Source of the DNA: Afifella sp. IM 167 | Lineage (GTDB): Bacteria > Pseudomonadota > Alphaproteobacteria > Rhizobiales > Afifellaceae | Assembly: GCF_020144925.1 (NCBI RefSeq) | Contig: NZ_NSLC01000013.1 | Location: 22,030 to 86,029, forward strand | Direction: 5' to 3' | DNA: 64,000 bases | Part shown: positions 1 to 7,586 of the stretch, piece by piece | How the letters are laid out: each line of letters starts with the position of its first letter | How positions within the stretch are numbered: position 1 is the first letter of the stretch | Notes under the pieces: generated by a model | The model's input: only the letters and a program-made list of their open reading frames with translations | Told to the model about the DNA's origin: nothing | The model's database searches: none | Made by a program: the position numbers and the translations under genes

Positions 1-94
1 GTGCGCCGAGGCCGGAGAATTTCTTTACCGTTTCGGGAGTTGCCGCGACCCGCGGTTCATCTCCCCTCGGCTCCTTGAGGACTGCGATACGCAT
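1..94 (-). CDS. pntA: NAD(P) transhydrogenase subunit alpha, N-terminal fragment
   Basis: The minus strand encodes a start ATG at 94-92 followed by MRIAVLKEPRGDEPRVAATP, the characteristic opening of the alpha subunit of proton-translocating NAD(P) transhydrogenase. That enzyme moves hydride between NADH and NADP+ in the inner membrane, coupled to proton flow. Only 31 codons lie in the window and the rest is off the left edge. The gene follows the aa3 oxidase subunit IV gene on the same strand by 15 bases. That order is familiar from Rhizobiales and suggests co-transcription. The identification rests on the N-terminal motif alone, but the motif is distinctive. Confidence 0.85.
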   Translation of the reverse strand, partial: MRIAVLKEPRGDEPRVAATPETVKKFSGLGA

Positions 95-109
95 TTTGTG
101 GGTGCCTGC

Positions 110-394
110 TCAGACGGCAATCAGGAAGAAGAGGAGCGTCACGGCGAAAGAAAAGATCGCCGGCTTCCAGTTGCCGCGCATGAAAAGGCCCATCATGAGC
201 GTCGTCAGCGTCAGCGCCAGGGCGATCGAGCCGAGCCACAGAGCGCCGGCAAGCCCGAAGATCGCGATGATCATGACGATCGACACCACATGGATGATGC
301 CGAGAATGGTGAGCGACAGGAAGGTGTCGTAAGTCTTTTCGTGCTGCTCGAAATCGGTTGCAGCACCTTCCAGGGTGGTCGCCTTTTCAGCCAT
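110..394 (-). CDS. aa3-type cytochrome c oxidase subunit IV (small bacterial type)
   Basis: A 94-residue protein starting MAEKATTLEGAATDFEQHEK, followed by two or three hydrophobic helices (about residues 25-45, 50-68 and 75-93). The short charged head with FEQHEKTYDTF matches the small bacterial subunit IV of aa3 oxidases, which packs against the catalytic core in the inner membrane. ATG at 394 is preferred over an adjoining TTG at 397 because AAGGG lies about 8 bases upstream of it. The gene sits directly ahead of pntA and probably shares its transcript. Confidence 0.85.
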   Translation of the reverse strand: MAEKATTLEGAATDFEQHEKTYDTFLSLTILGIIHVVSIVMIIAIFGLAGALWLGSIALALTLTTLMMGLFMRGNWKPAIFSFAVTLLFFLIAV

Positions 395-487
395 CAATCA
401 AGCCCTTGCGTCTATTGGCGGGACGTCTTGGTCGCGCCTTTACCACGCCGGTTCCAATGAGGGCAACGCCACCCCGGCCCCGAAATG

Positions 488-518
488 CCGCATGCGGCCC
501 GAAAATGGCCGCATGCGG
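488..518 (-). terminator. 12-bp perfect stem-loop downstream of the Omp10-like gene
   Basis: CCGCATGCGGCC at 488-499 pairs perfectly with GGCCGCATGCGG at 507-518 around a 7-base loop. It lies 18 bases after the stop codon of the lipoprotein gene on the minus strand. There is no clear T-run, so it may end transcripts weakly or protect a 3' end rather than act as a classical intrinsic terminator. Confidence 0.5.
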
Positions 519-535
519 AAGGGCTGTGCGGGGGC

Positions 536-892
536 TCAGCCGACCCGGTTGAGGGTAAAGGAGGCGCCGGGCTGGCTGCAGCTCATGCTGGAAGGCGTGA
601 CCAGCGTGCATGTCGCCGCGCGCTGCTGGTTGGTGGCGATCGAATACCAGCTGATTTCCACGGTCGAGGGGCCGGTCATCTGATAGCTGCCGTTGGCGAG
701 CTGCGCCCCGGTCTGCGCGTCGGCCGTGGTCATGGAGCCGCGGCGGAAGGTCGAGACGAAGACGCCGTCGCTGGAAGCCCAGCGGCCTTCCACGGGCGAA
801 GCGATCTCTCTCCCGCCTCCGCCGGTCTGGCAGCCGGCAAGGAATGCGGTTCCGGCGAGGAGGGCGGCGGCGACGATCTTTCCTGACTTCAC
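536..892 (-). CDS. omp10: Omp10-like outer-membrane lipoprotein
   Basis: A 118-residue protein with a lipoprotein signal: an N-terminal hydrophobic segment ends in the lipobox LAGC, with the lipidated cysteine at residue 21. The mature part (EGRWASSDGVFVSTF, ANGSYQMTGPSTVEISWYS, CTLVTPSSMSCSQPG) aligns by eye with Brucella Omp10 in spacing and in the two cysteines of the C-terminal half. It should be anchored in the outer membrane. The exact role of the family is unknown, though Omp10 is a known surface antigen in Brucella. The gene stands alone between the oxidase subunit and the ABC1 kinase, all on the minus strand. Confidence 0.75.
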   Translation of the reverse strand: MKSGKIVAAALLAGTAFLAGCQTGGGGREIASPVEGRWASSDGVFVSTFRRGSMTTADAQTGAQLANGSYQMTGPSTVEISWYSIATNQQRAATCTLVTPSSMSCSQPGASFTLNRVG

Positions 893-926
893 AATGAGTC
901 TCCGGTTTCAAATACGCGTTGCTGCA

Positions 927-2381
927 TTAATGCCGCTTGTCGCGATTCGATCCGAATTCTTGCGCGGGCAGTCCCGCGGCCTTGATCGCGCTCGCCTGCC
1001 GCTCCGCCACCTGCTGATAGTCGAACCCCTCGATCTCCTCGTTGAACAGGCGATAGAAGTTCATCTCGGCCCGCAGATGCAGGAAGACGCCGCCGAGCCC
1101 GATCGCCGCACGATCCATGAAAACGAATTCGCGCGGCACCGTCACCGGCCCCTTTTCCTTCAGCGCCTGATGCACGCGGTAGGCCTCGCCCCGCCCGTAC
1201 TGCGCCGGAGAGACTCCGTCGGCGATTGCCCGCACCCGGTCCTCTAGGAGCGGGCCGTAGATGAAGCGCGCCCAGATGTTGAGGATGTCGATCAGCTCGT
1301 TGGAAAGGCCCCGGAAGCCCCAGGTCTCATAGGCGGCGACGATGCGCGCCCGGTCGTCTTCCTGCAGGCCGCGATAAAGCTCGATCACCCCCTCCACGAA
1401 ACCCGGCGGGAAGATGCGCACGCAGCCGTAATCGAGAAGGTTGATGCCGCCCGGCCGGCCGTCTTCCTCGAAGACGGTGTAGTTGCCGAGATGCGGATCG
1501 CCATGGATGACGGCGAAATGGCTGAACGGGTGCCACCACGCCCGGAACATCGCCGAGGCGATGAAATTGCGCTCCTCCAGCGAATGGTCCTTGTAGGCAA
1601 GAAGCCGCTCGCCCTGAAGCCAGTTCATGGTGAGCAGGCGCCGCGTGGAAAGCTCCGGCCTGAGCTCGGGGACCCGCACCCGCGGTTCATCGGCGAGGAT
1701 CGCGCCATAGAGTGCCATATGCCCGGCCTCGCGCTCGTAATCGAGCTCCTCGCGCACCCTTGCGGCGATCTCCTCGGCCATTTCGCGCGTGTCGATCGCC
1801 GGATCCATGCGCCGGTGCAGCGCGAAGATCATCCCGAGCTGCCCGAGATCGGCCTCCACCGCGCTCGCCATCTCCGGATATTGCAGCTTGCAGGCAAGCA
1901 GCGTGCCGTCCTCGGCCCTTGCCCGGTGCACCTGGCCGAGCGAGGCGGCCGCGGCCGGCTCGTGCTCGAATTCGGCGAAGCGCTTCTGCCAGCCGGCGCC
2001 GAGCTCGGCGGTCATGCGCCGCTTGACGAAGGCCCAGCCCATCGGCGGCGCATCCGACTGCAGCTGCGCCAGTTCGGCGGTGTATTCGGGCGGCAGCACG
2101 TCGGGGATGGTGGCAAGAAGCTGCGCCACCTTCATGATCGGGCCCTTCAGGCCGCCGAGGGCGCGCGCGAGATCGGCCGCGTTGCGGCTTCGGTCGATCT
2201 CCACGCCGAAGGCGCGCGAGCCGATCATCTTGGCGGCGATGCCACCGACGCCGGCGCCGACGCGCGCATAGCGCGCCGCACGGCCGGAAAAGCGGTTGCG
2301 CTCCTCGTCCCGGTCCCGCACGGGCTCGCTTGCGCGAATGCGCGGATCGTTCGGGGTGTCGCGCGGCGGATCAGCAGGCAT
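927..2381 (-). CDS. ABC1/AarF (UbiB-like) family atypical kinase
   Basis: A protein of about 484 residues with the hallmarks of the ABC1/ADCK/UbiB group: the KxGQ-type element as KVAQ near residue 84, the alanine-rich loop AAAASLGQVHRA near 144-155, the lysine in LLACKLQYP, the catalytic stretch VIHGDPHLGNY and the metal-binding LLDYGC. Members support ubiquinone synthesis or lipid homeostasis at the inner membrane. No C-terminal membrane helices are evident, so this is the soluble ABC1 type rather than classical UbiB. ATG at 2381 is preferred; a GTG at 2405 would add eight residues. No ubiquinone genes are nearby. Confidence 0.85.
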   Translation of the reverse strand: MPADPPRDTPNDPRIRASEPVRDRDEERNRFSGRAARYARVGAGVGGIAAKMIGSRAFGVEIDRSRNAADLARALGGLKGPIMKVAQLLATIPDVLPPEYTAELAQLQSDAPPMGWAFVKRRMTAELGAGWQKRFAEFEHEPAAAASLGQVHRARAEDGTLLACKLQYPEMASAVEADLGQLGMIFALHRRMDPAIDTREMAEEIAARVREELDYEREAGHMALYGAILADEPRVRVPELRPELSTRRLLTMNWLQGERLLAYKDHSLEERNFIASAMFRAWWHPFSHFAVIHGDPHLGNYTVFEEDGRPGGINLLDYGCVRIFPPGFVEGVIELYRGLQEDDRARIVAAYETWGFRGLSNELIDILNIWARFIYGPLLEDRVRAIADGVSPAQYGRGEAYRVHQALKEKGPVTVPREFVFMDRAAIGLGGVFLHLRAEMNFYRLFNEEIEGFDYQQVAERQASAIKAAGLPAQEFGSNRDKRH

Positions 2382-2452
2382 GTTCGAATTCCGGTTGTCT
2401 GGCACCGCCTAGATAGGGCGCCCGGCCGCCGGCTTCACCTGCCGATTGTCTC

Positions 2453-3199
2453 TCAGCCGAAGCTCTTGGACAGAACGAAGGAAAGCACGAAGCCGAAAGC
2501 GGTGATGACGCCGGCATAATCGTGGTCTTCCGCGAAGGCTTCCGGGATCATCGTGTCGACCAGCATCGCCAGGATCGCCCCCGCGCCAACCGCGCTCGCG
2601 ATGGCGAGCCAGATCGGGGAAAGATGCGAGAAGAGCCCGTAGCCGGCGATGGCGGCGATCCCCGTCACGCAGACGAGCCCGCCCCAGATCGCAAAGATGC
2701 GGCCGGCCGAATGCCCGGCGCTCCGCATCGAGGAGGCGCCCGACAGACCTTCGGGAAGGTTCGACAGGAAGACGGCGATGACGGTGACGATGCTGACCGT
2801 GCCGCCTTCCAGCATGCCGAGCCCGATGACGATGGATTCGGGAATGCCGTCCATCAGCGCGCCGACGGCGAGCGCCGCGCCCTGGCTCTCCTCGGCGGCG
2901 GCGGCCCTGCGCGTATCGCGGCCGCGCTGACGGGCGCCGACGGCGGAGAGAAGACGGTTGGCCAGCGTGAAGAAGACGGCGCCCGCCATGAAGCCGGCGG
3001 CGACATGCAGGACGCCCGCCCGCTGAAAGGCCTCGTCGAGAAGCTCGAAGGCGAGCGCGGAAATGAGGACGCCGGCGCCGAAGGCGAGCGCCCCGGCGAT
3101 GAGGCGCTGGGGAAGGCGAAGGAAATAGCCCGCCAGCGCGCCGAGGAGGAGGCCGCTGCCGGCAGCAGCGCCCCATAAGCCGGCAAAGAGCAAGGTCAT
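2453..3199 (-). CDS. ZIP-family divalent metal transporter
   Basis: A 248-residue membrane protein with about eight hydrophobic segments. It carries the ZIP signature in helix IV as [14 protein letters not shown], and [12 protein letters not shown] in helix V supplies further metal-coordinating residues. ZIP proteins bring zinc or related divalent metals into the cytoplasm. The loop after helix III (about residues 95-110) is short and rich in arginine and glutamate rather than histidine, so the metal is not obvious. A remnant of a LysR regulator lies immediately upstream in divergent orientation, so the gene may have lost a former regulator. The start ATG at 3199 is unambiguous. Confidence 0.85.
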   Translation of the reverse strand: MTLLFAGLWGAAAGSGLLLGALAGYFLRLPQRLIAGALAFGAGVLISALAFELLDEAFQRAGVLHVAAGFMAGAVFFTLANRLLSAVGARQRGRDTRRAAAAEESQGAALAVGALMDGIPESIVIGLGMLEGGTVSIVTVIAVFLSNLPEGLSGASSMRSAGHSAGRIFAIWGGLVCVTGIAAIAGYGLFSHLSPIWLAIASAVGAGAILAMLVDTMIPEAFAEDHDYAGVITAFGFVLSFVLSKSFG

Positions 3200-3278
3200 C
3201 GCAAAGGCGGGGACGGAAAAGCCATCGCCGAGGACTGGCGCAAACGGCGCGCCCGCGCAAGCGCGGCCCGCCGCCCGC

Positions 3279-3491
3279 GGCGGGATCGGCCTCAGCGCGA
3301 CCTTTTTGGCGGCGCCCTATGTGGCGCGGGGCGATCTCGTACCGGTGCTGTCCGACTTCGCCGTTGAGCGGCACAAAATCACCGCGCTCTGGCCGGAAAG
3401 CCGCCGTGCCAATCCGGCCGTGCGCGCCTTCCTGACCCGCTTGCAAGAGGTTTTCCAGGAACGGATGAAAGCAGCCGGCGCATCGCTCTGA
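3279..3491 (+). pseudogene. C-terminal remnant of a LysR-type regulator
   Basis: The reading frame from 3279 to the stop at 3491 encodes [20 protein letters not shown], then VPVLSDF and [14 protein letters not shown]. This is the end of a LysR effector-binding domain, with its usual 'glycine-rich turn, GxLVPVL, PSRR..PKVRAFxDxL' pattern. Roughly the last 65-70 residues remain. No helix-turn-helix or first half of the effector domain is found upstream, where the ZIP gene occupies the opposite strand. It lacks a credible start codon or ribosome-binding site. It reads as a gene decayed by deletion rather than a new small gene. Confidence 0.6.
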
Positions 3492-3593
3492 GCGCGCCGC
3501 AGGTCGCACCGGCTGAAGCTGTCATGCCCGGCAGAGGCACCTCTCAAGAGGTACCCCGGCAGGCGCCTCCAGACGCCATCCCAAAAAAGCGAA

Positions 3594-3616
3594 AGGGCCG
3601 CCAGATTGGCGGCCCT
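3594..3616 (-). terminator. Intrinsic terminator of the 24-codon gene
   Basis: AGGGCCGCCA at 3594-3603 pairs perfectly with TGGCGGCCCT at 3607-3616 across a 3-base loop. On the minus strand the hairpin is followed by TTTCGCTTTTTT, the T-rich tract of a Rho-independent terminator. It lies 53 bases after the stop codon of the small gene at 3670-3744, and no other minus-strand gene could use it. Confidence 0.85.
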
Positions 3617-3669
3617 CCGCGAGAAGCGGGCGGTTGAATGCCCTTTTTGAATCAATCGATTCACGCGTC

Positions 3670-3744
3670 TCACGAAACCGGCAGAGGCTGCCCCACCGTC
3701 ACGTGATCGGCAGGCAATTCCCGCCATCCATTCTCACTCGACAC
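3670..3744 (-). CDS. 24-residue protein of unknown function with an extreme ribosome-binding site
   Basis: GTG at 3744 opens a 24-codon frame ending at TGA 3672-3670. The product is MSSENGWRELPADHVTVGQP then LPVS. It is hydrophilic, has no membrane segment or cysteine, and belongs to no family I recognise. The case for a real gene is the complete transcription unit around it: a promoter-like pair at 3781-3809, a ribosome-binding site that is a 15-base exact complement of the 16S rRNA tail with ideal 7-base spacing, and a strong terminator. It could also be a leader peptide or a translation-titrating mRNA, although no regulated gene follows it on this strand before the terminator. Confidence 0.6.
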   Translation of the reverse strand: MSSENGWRELPADHVTVGQPLPVS

Positions 3745-3759
3745 TGGATCACCTCCTTT
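3745..3759 (-). promoter_or_regulatory. Extended Shine-Dalgarno, exact complement of the 16S rRNA 3' end
   Basis: The minus strand reads AAAGGAGGTGATCCA directly before the GTG at 3744. It is perfectly complementary to the 3' tail of bacterial 16S rRNA (TGGATCACCTCCTTT as DNA). Typical sites in this window use four to six paired bases. The AGGAGG core is 7 bases from the start codon. Confidence 0.85.
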
Positions 3760-3780
3760 CGAATTGTTGATAACGATTCG

Positions 3781-3809
3781 AATTTTGGAGCCTGTCGGAC
3801 GAAAATCAA
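3781..3809 (-). promoter_or_regulatory. Candidate housekeeping promoter of the 24-codon gene
   Basis: On the minus strand TTGATT (3809-3804) and AAAATT (3786-3781) are separated by 17 bases, a reasonable -35/-10 pair. Transcription would begin near 3774, about 30 bases before the GTG start, giving an mRNA of roughly 190 bases up to the terminator. A GANTC sequence (GATTC, 3775-3779) lies at the predicted start. Confidence 0.45.
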
Positions 3810-3891
3810 GCACAAAAATCGGCCGCGCCAAAAAATGCGCCACGGCCCGCGCCGACGCTGCGTCAACAGGCGCGTCAGGCACCCGATACGC

Positions 3892-5754
3892 TCAGGCCGC
3901 CTCCACTTCCTCCAGCTCGTCGATCAGCCCCTCGATCACCGACAGGCCCTTCATCCAGAAGGCGGGATCGGAAGCGTCGAGGCCGAACGGGGCGAGAAGC
4001 TCCTGATGGCGCTTCGTGCCGCCGGCCTTCAGCATGTCGAAATAGCGCTCCTGGAAGCCGCTCTCGGCGCCGAGATAGACGGCGTAGAGCGAGTTCACCA
4101 GGCAGTCCCCGAAGGCATAGGCGTAGACGTAGAACGGCGCGTGGATGAAGTGGGGGATGTAGGTCCAGAAGACGTCGTAGCCCTCGCCGAGCCGGATCGA
4201 GGGGCCGAGGCTTTCCTCCTGCACCTTCATCCAGATCTCTCCGAGGCGCTCGGACGTCACCTCGCCCTCGCGCCGCTCCGAATGCACGTGCCGCTCGAAA
4301 AGGTAGAAGGAGATCTGCCGCACCACGGTGTTGATCATGTCCTCCACCTTGCCGGCGAGCAGCACTTTCCGCTCCTTCGCCGACGGCGCGGCGTCGAGGA
4401 TGGAGCGGAAGGTCAGCATTTCGCCGAAGACACTGGCCGTCTCCGCAAGCGTCAGCGGTGTCTGTGCCATCAAGAGCCCCTGCGGGCCGGCCAGAACCTG
4501 GTGCACGCCGTGGCCGAGCTCGTGGGCGAGCGTCATCACGTCCCGCTGCTTGCCCTGATAGTTGAGCAGCACGTAGGGGTGGACACTCGGCACCGTCGGA
4601 TGGGCAAACGCGCCCGGCGACTTGCCGGGCCGGGTCGGCGCGTCGATCCAGTTCCTGTCGAAGAAGCGGCCGGCGATCTCCGCCATGCGCGGATCGAAAC
4701 CGGCATAGGCGTCGAGCACCGTCTTCTTCGCCTCCTCCCAGCCGACCGTACGCTTCACCGTGTCGGGAAGCGGCGCGTTGCGGTCCCAGTAGTCGAGCTT
4801 GTCCTTGCCGAGCCAGCCGGCCTTCATGGCGTAGTAGCGGTGCGAGATGCGCGGATAGGCGTCGGCGACGGCCTGGACGAGCGCGTCGACCACCTCGGGC
4901 TCGACGCGGTTGGCAAGATGACGCGAGGCCGAAACGTCGACGAAACCGCGCCAGGAATCGGAGATCGCCTTGTCCTTGGCCAGCACGTTGGTGATCAGCG
5001 TGAAGGTCCGCAGATGCGCGCGAAACGTCTTCGACAGCGCCTCCGCCGCCTCCTTGCGCTTGGCCTCGTCATGATCGGTGAGGTGGTTGAGCGTCGGCTC
5101 GATCGGCAATTCCTCGCCGCCGATGCGGAAGCGAAGGCTCGACATCGTCTCGTTGAAGAGGCGGTTCCAGGCGCCGCGTCCCGTCAGCGACTTTTCGTGG
5201 AAGAGCCGCTCCAGATCGTCGGAGAGCTGGTAGGGCCGCTCCTCGCGCAGCTCGTCGAGCCACGGCCTGAAATGGGCAAGCGCCGGGCTTTCCAGCGCCT
5301 TGTCGAGCACCGCGTCGTCGATGCGGTTGAGCTCCAGAGGAAAGAACAGGAGCTTGGTGGAAACGCCCGTGAGGCGGTCCTGCAGGTCGCTGTGGAACTT
5401 GGCGCGCTTCGGATCGGAGGTGTCGCCGGAATAGACGAGGCTGGAAAAGCTCATCAGCCGGCCGATCGTTTCCTCGATCGTCTCGAATTCCGAAATCAGC
5501 GCCGCCAGCCTGTCGCCGCCGTCCGCAGCTGCCGCGATGTCGGCGAGCTTTCCCTTGTTGGCGCTCTCGAAAGCCGCCGCCGCCTCGCCGGCCCAGGCAA
5601 TGTCCTCCGCGATCTGCGGCGCGTCCATCGCGGGATAAAGGTCCGAAAGGTCCCATTCCGGCAGGCTGCCGAGCACCTCAGGCACCGCCTCCGCCCTCTC
5701 CTCGGCGAGACTCCGGCCTGGCTCGACCTGCGAAGGAACGTGATCTGTCGGCAT
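3892..5754 (-). CDS. pepF: M3-family oligoendopeptidase F
   Basis: A zinc metallopeptidase of about 620 residues, the usual length for PepF. It degrades short peptides in the cytoplasm. The zinc-binding motif HELGH is seen in LAHELGHGVHQVL, and the downstream glutamate region LTLAETASVFGE is typical of the M3 family. The N-terminal helical domain has the PepF pattern WDLSDLYPAMDAPQI. ATG at 5754 is chosen because GAGGAG lies 8 bases upstream; an ATG at 5769 would place that site inside the coding sequence. It is flanked by the small gene downstream and by the divergent regulator upstream. Confidence 0.9.
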   Translation of the reverse strand: MPTDHVPSQVEPGRSLAEERAEAVPEVLGSLPEWDLSDLYPAMDAPQIAEDIAWAGEAAAAFESANKGKLADIAAAADGGDRLAALISEFETIEETIGRLMSFSSLVYSGDTSDPKRAKFHSDLQDRLTGVSTKLLFFPLELNRIDDAVLDKALESPALAHFRPWLDELREERPYQLSDDLERLFHEKSLTGRGAWNRLFNETMSSLRFRIGGEELPIEPTLNHLTDHDEAKRKEAAEALSKTFRAHLRTFTLITNVLAKDKAISDSWRGFVDVSASRHLANRVEPEVVDALVQAVADAYPRISHRYYAMKAGWLGKDKLDYWDRNAPLPDTVKRTVGWEEAKKTVLDAYAGFDPRMAEIAGRFFDRNWIDAPTRPGKSPGAFAHPTVPSVHPYVLLNYQGKQRDVMTLAHELGHGVHQVLAGPQGLLMAQTPLTLAETASVFGEMLTFRSILDAAPSAKERKVLLAGKVEDMINTVVRQISFYLFERHVHSERREGEVTSERLGEIWMKVQEESLGPSIRLGEGYDVFWTYIPHFIHAPFYVYAYAFGDCLVNSLYAVYLGAESGFQERYFDMLKAGGTKRHQELLAPFGLDASDPAFWMKGLSVIEGLIDELEEVEAA

Positions 5755-5963
5755 ATGCCATCTCCTCATTCATCTCTTGGGCTCCCCGCGGGAGAGCTCC
5801 GCCCCATTCATCTGGCGATTTTCGTCCTCTGGGCAACCGGCACCCCATTGGATCGCGTCTTTTGCGACGTACGGTCCCATTTGGGCCACATGGGTAACAG
5901 GGTCTTAACCGGACATGGTGCAGCTTGGAGCGGAATGAGACGCTTCCCGGTAAAGCGACGCTG

Positions 5964-7535
5964 ATGCCTGCACGCATTCTTCTCGTCGACGACGATCCGA
6001 TCACGCTTCGCCTCCTGGCGAACATGGTCCATCATTTCGGCCACCTGCCCGAGGTCGTGTCCGGGGGCGAGGCCGCCCTCGAACGGCTCGCCGACACCAC
6101 CTCCAGCCGCATCGACGTCATGGTCCTCGACCTCGTCATGCCCGACACGGACGGCATGACGGTTCTGGAGCGCGTGCGCCAGATGCCGGCCCCGCCGGCC
6201 ATCATCGTCCAGACGGCGCAGGGCGGCATCGACACCGCCGTTTCGGCGATGCGCGCCGGCGCCTTCGACTTCATCGTCAAGCCGGCCTCGCCCGAGCGCC
6301 TCGGCGTCGCCATCGCCAATGCGCTCAAGCTGACGGCGCTGACGGGCGAGGTGGAACGCCTGCGCAACGGCCGCGAGGACGTCGTCGGCTTTACCGACCT
6401 CGCCGCCGACGCCCCGGTCATGGCCCGCACCGTCGACCTTGCCCGCCGCGCGGCCCGCTCGGCGATCCCGATCCTCCTGGAAGGCGATCCCGGCACCGGC
6501 AAGGAATGGCTGGCACGCGCGATCCACGGCGAAAGCCCGCGCCGGGCACGGCCCTTCGTCATCTTCAATTGCGGCGCGATGCCCCCCGAAGCCGTCGAGG
6601 ACGCCCTCTTCGGCACGCCCGCCCGCCCGGGCAGCCCGGCGACCCGCGGCCGCCTGCAGGAGGCGCAGGGCGGCACGCTTCTCCTGAAGCAGATCGCCGA
6701 TCTTCCCGCCGGGGCGCAGGCGCGCCTCGCCGCCATCATGGAGGACGGCACCCTTTCGACCGGCGCACAGGACAAGTCCCAAAGGGCCGATTTCCGCCTG
6801 CTCGCGACGACCTCGCGCCGCCTTGTCGACCGTGTCGCCGAGGGCGGCTTCCGCGAGGACCTCTTCTACCGCCTCAACGTCTTCCCGATCTGGCTGCCGC
6901 CGCTGCGCGAGCGCCCGGAGGATATCGCCCCGCTCGCCCAGGCCTTCCTGACACGCTTTGCGGCCGAGGAAGGGCGCTCACGCCTGAAAGGCCTCTCGCA
7001 GGAAGCCGAAGCGCTGCTCCTCGCATTTGCCTGGCCGGGCAACATCCGCCAGCTGGAAAATGCCATCTACCGGGCGGTCATTCTCTGCGAGGGCGAGCTT
7101 CTGCGCCCCTGGGATTTCCCCCAGGTCCAGACCGCGCTCGACGCCGGCGCCATCTCGGCGCTGGTGAAGGCCTGGCAGAACGAGGCCGAGGAAACCGTCC
7201 TGGCCGAGCGCCTCGCCGGAATCTCCGGCGCCGCTCCGGCGTTACGCCTGCCGCTACAGGATGTTGCCGCGGCGCATCACGGGCGCAGCGAAACGCTTCG
7301 CCACCTCCCGCCCCGCGCTGACAAAGAATCGCCGTCACTCTATGGTTCGGTGCAACTCGTCGATCGGGACGGAGAACTTCGCCCGCTCGCAACGCTCGAA
7401 GAGGCGGCGATACGGTTCGCCGTCGGTCATTACGGTGGCCGGATGAGCGAGGTGGCGCGCCGCCTCGGGATCGGCCGTTCGACCTTGTACCGAAAGTTGA
7501 AAGAGTACGGCATTGCAGAGGCCGATGCGGCCTGA
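5964..7535 (+). CDS. NtrC-type response regulator with degenerate sigma-54 interaction and Walker B motifs
   Basis: About 523 residues in three parts. A receiver domain (residues 1-120) has the acidic pocket DDD, phospho-acceptor aspartate in VLDLVMPD near 55, and KP in FIVKPASPE. An AAA+ domain (about 145-375) has Walker A GDPGTGKE. A Fis-type helix-turn-helix lies at the end (MSEVARRLGIGRSTLYRKLK). The GAFTGA loop that contacts sigma-54 is absent: after ALFG comes TPARPGSPATRGR. The Walker B acidic pair is replaced by Lys242-Gln243 in TLLLKQIADL. The arginine finger region and sensor II (WPGNIRQLENAIYRA) remain. It is probably a DNA-binding regulator that no longer activates sigma-54 polymerase. 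It precedes the L,D-transpeptidase gene by 51 bases. Confidence 0.85.
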   Translation: MPARILLVDDDPITLRLLANMVHHFGHLPEVVSGGEAALERLADTTSSRIDVMVLDLVMPDTDGMTVLERVRQMPAPPAIIVQTAQGGIDTAVSAMRAGAFDFIVKPASPERLGVAIANALKLTALTGEVERLRNGREDVVGFTDLAADAPVMARTVDLARRAARSAIPILLEGDPGTGKEWLARAIHGESPRRARPFVIFNCGAMPPEAVEDALFGTPARPGSPATRGRLQEAQGGTLLLKQIADLPAGAQARLAAIMEDGTLSTGAQDKSQRADFRLLATTSRRLVDRVAEGGFREDLFYRLNVFPIWLPPLRERPEDIAPLAQAFLTRFAAEEGRSRLKGLSQEAEALLLAFAWPGNIRQLENAIYRAVILCEGELLRPWDFPQVQTALDAGAISALVKAWQNEAEETVLAERLAGISGAAPALRLPLQDVAAAHHGRSETLRHLPPRADKESPSLYGSVQLVDRDGELRPLATLEEAAIRFAVGHYGGRMSEVARRLGIGRSTLYRKLKEYGIAEADAA

Positions 7536-7586
7536 AGCCGGAAACCATACGCGGCAACCCCTGCTCGGGCAGGGCGGAGACACGGC

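Noticed and set aside
3745..3759. Fragment of a 16S rRNA gene on the plus strand
   Set aside because: Only the 15-base tail matches; the flanking bases diverge from rRNA on both sides. A ribosome-binding site on the other strand explains it better.
3634..5964. Very long plus-strand open frame opposite pepF
   Set aside because: High GC content keeps stops rare on the antisense strand. The residue composition is rich in Arg, His and Gly with no domain, while the opposite strand encodes a complete metallopeptidase.
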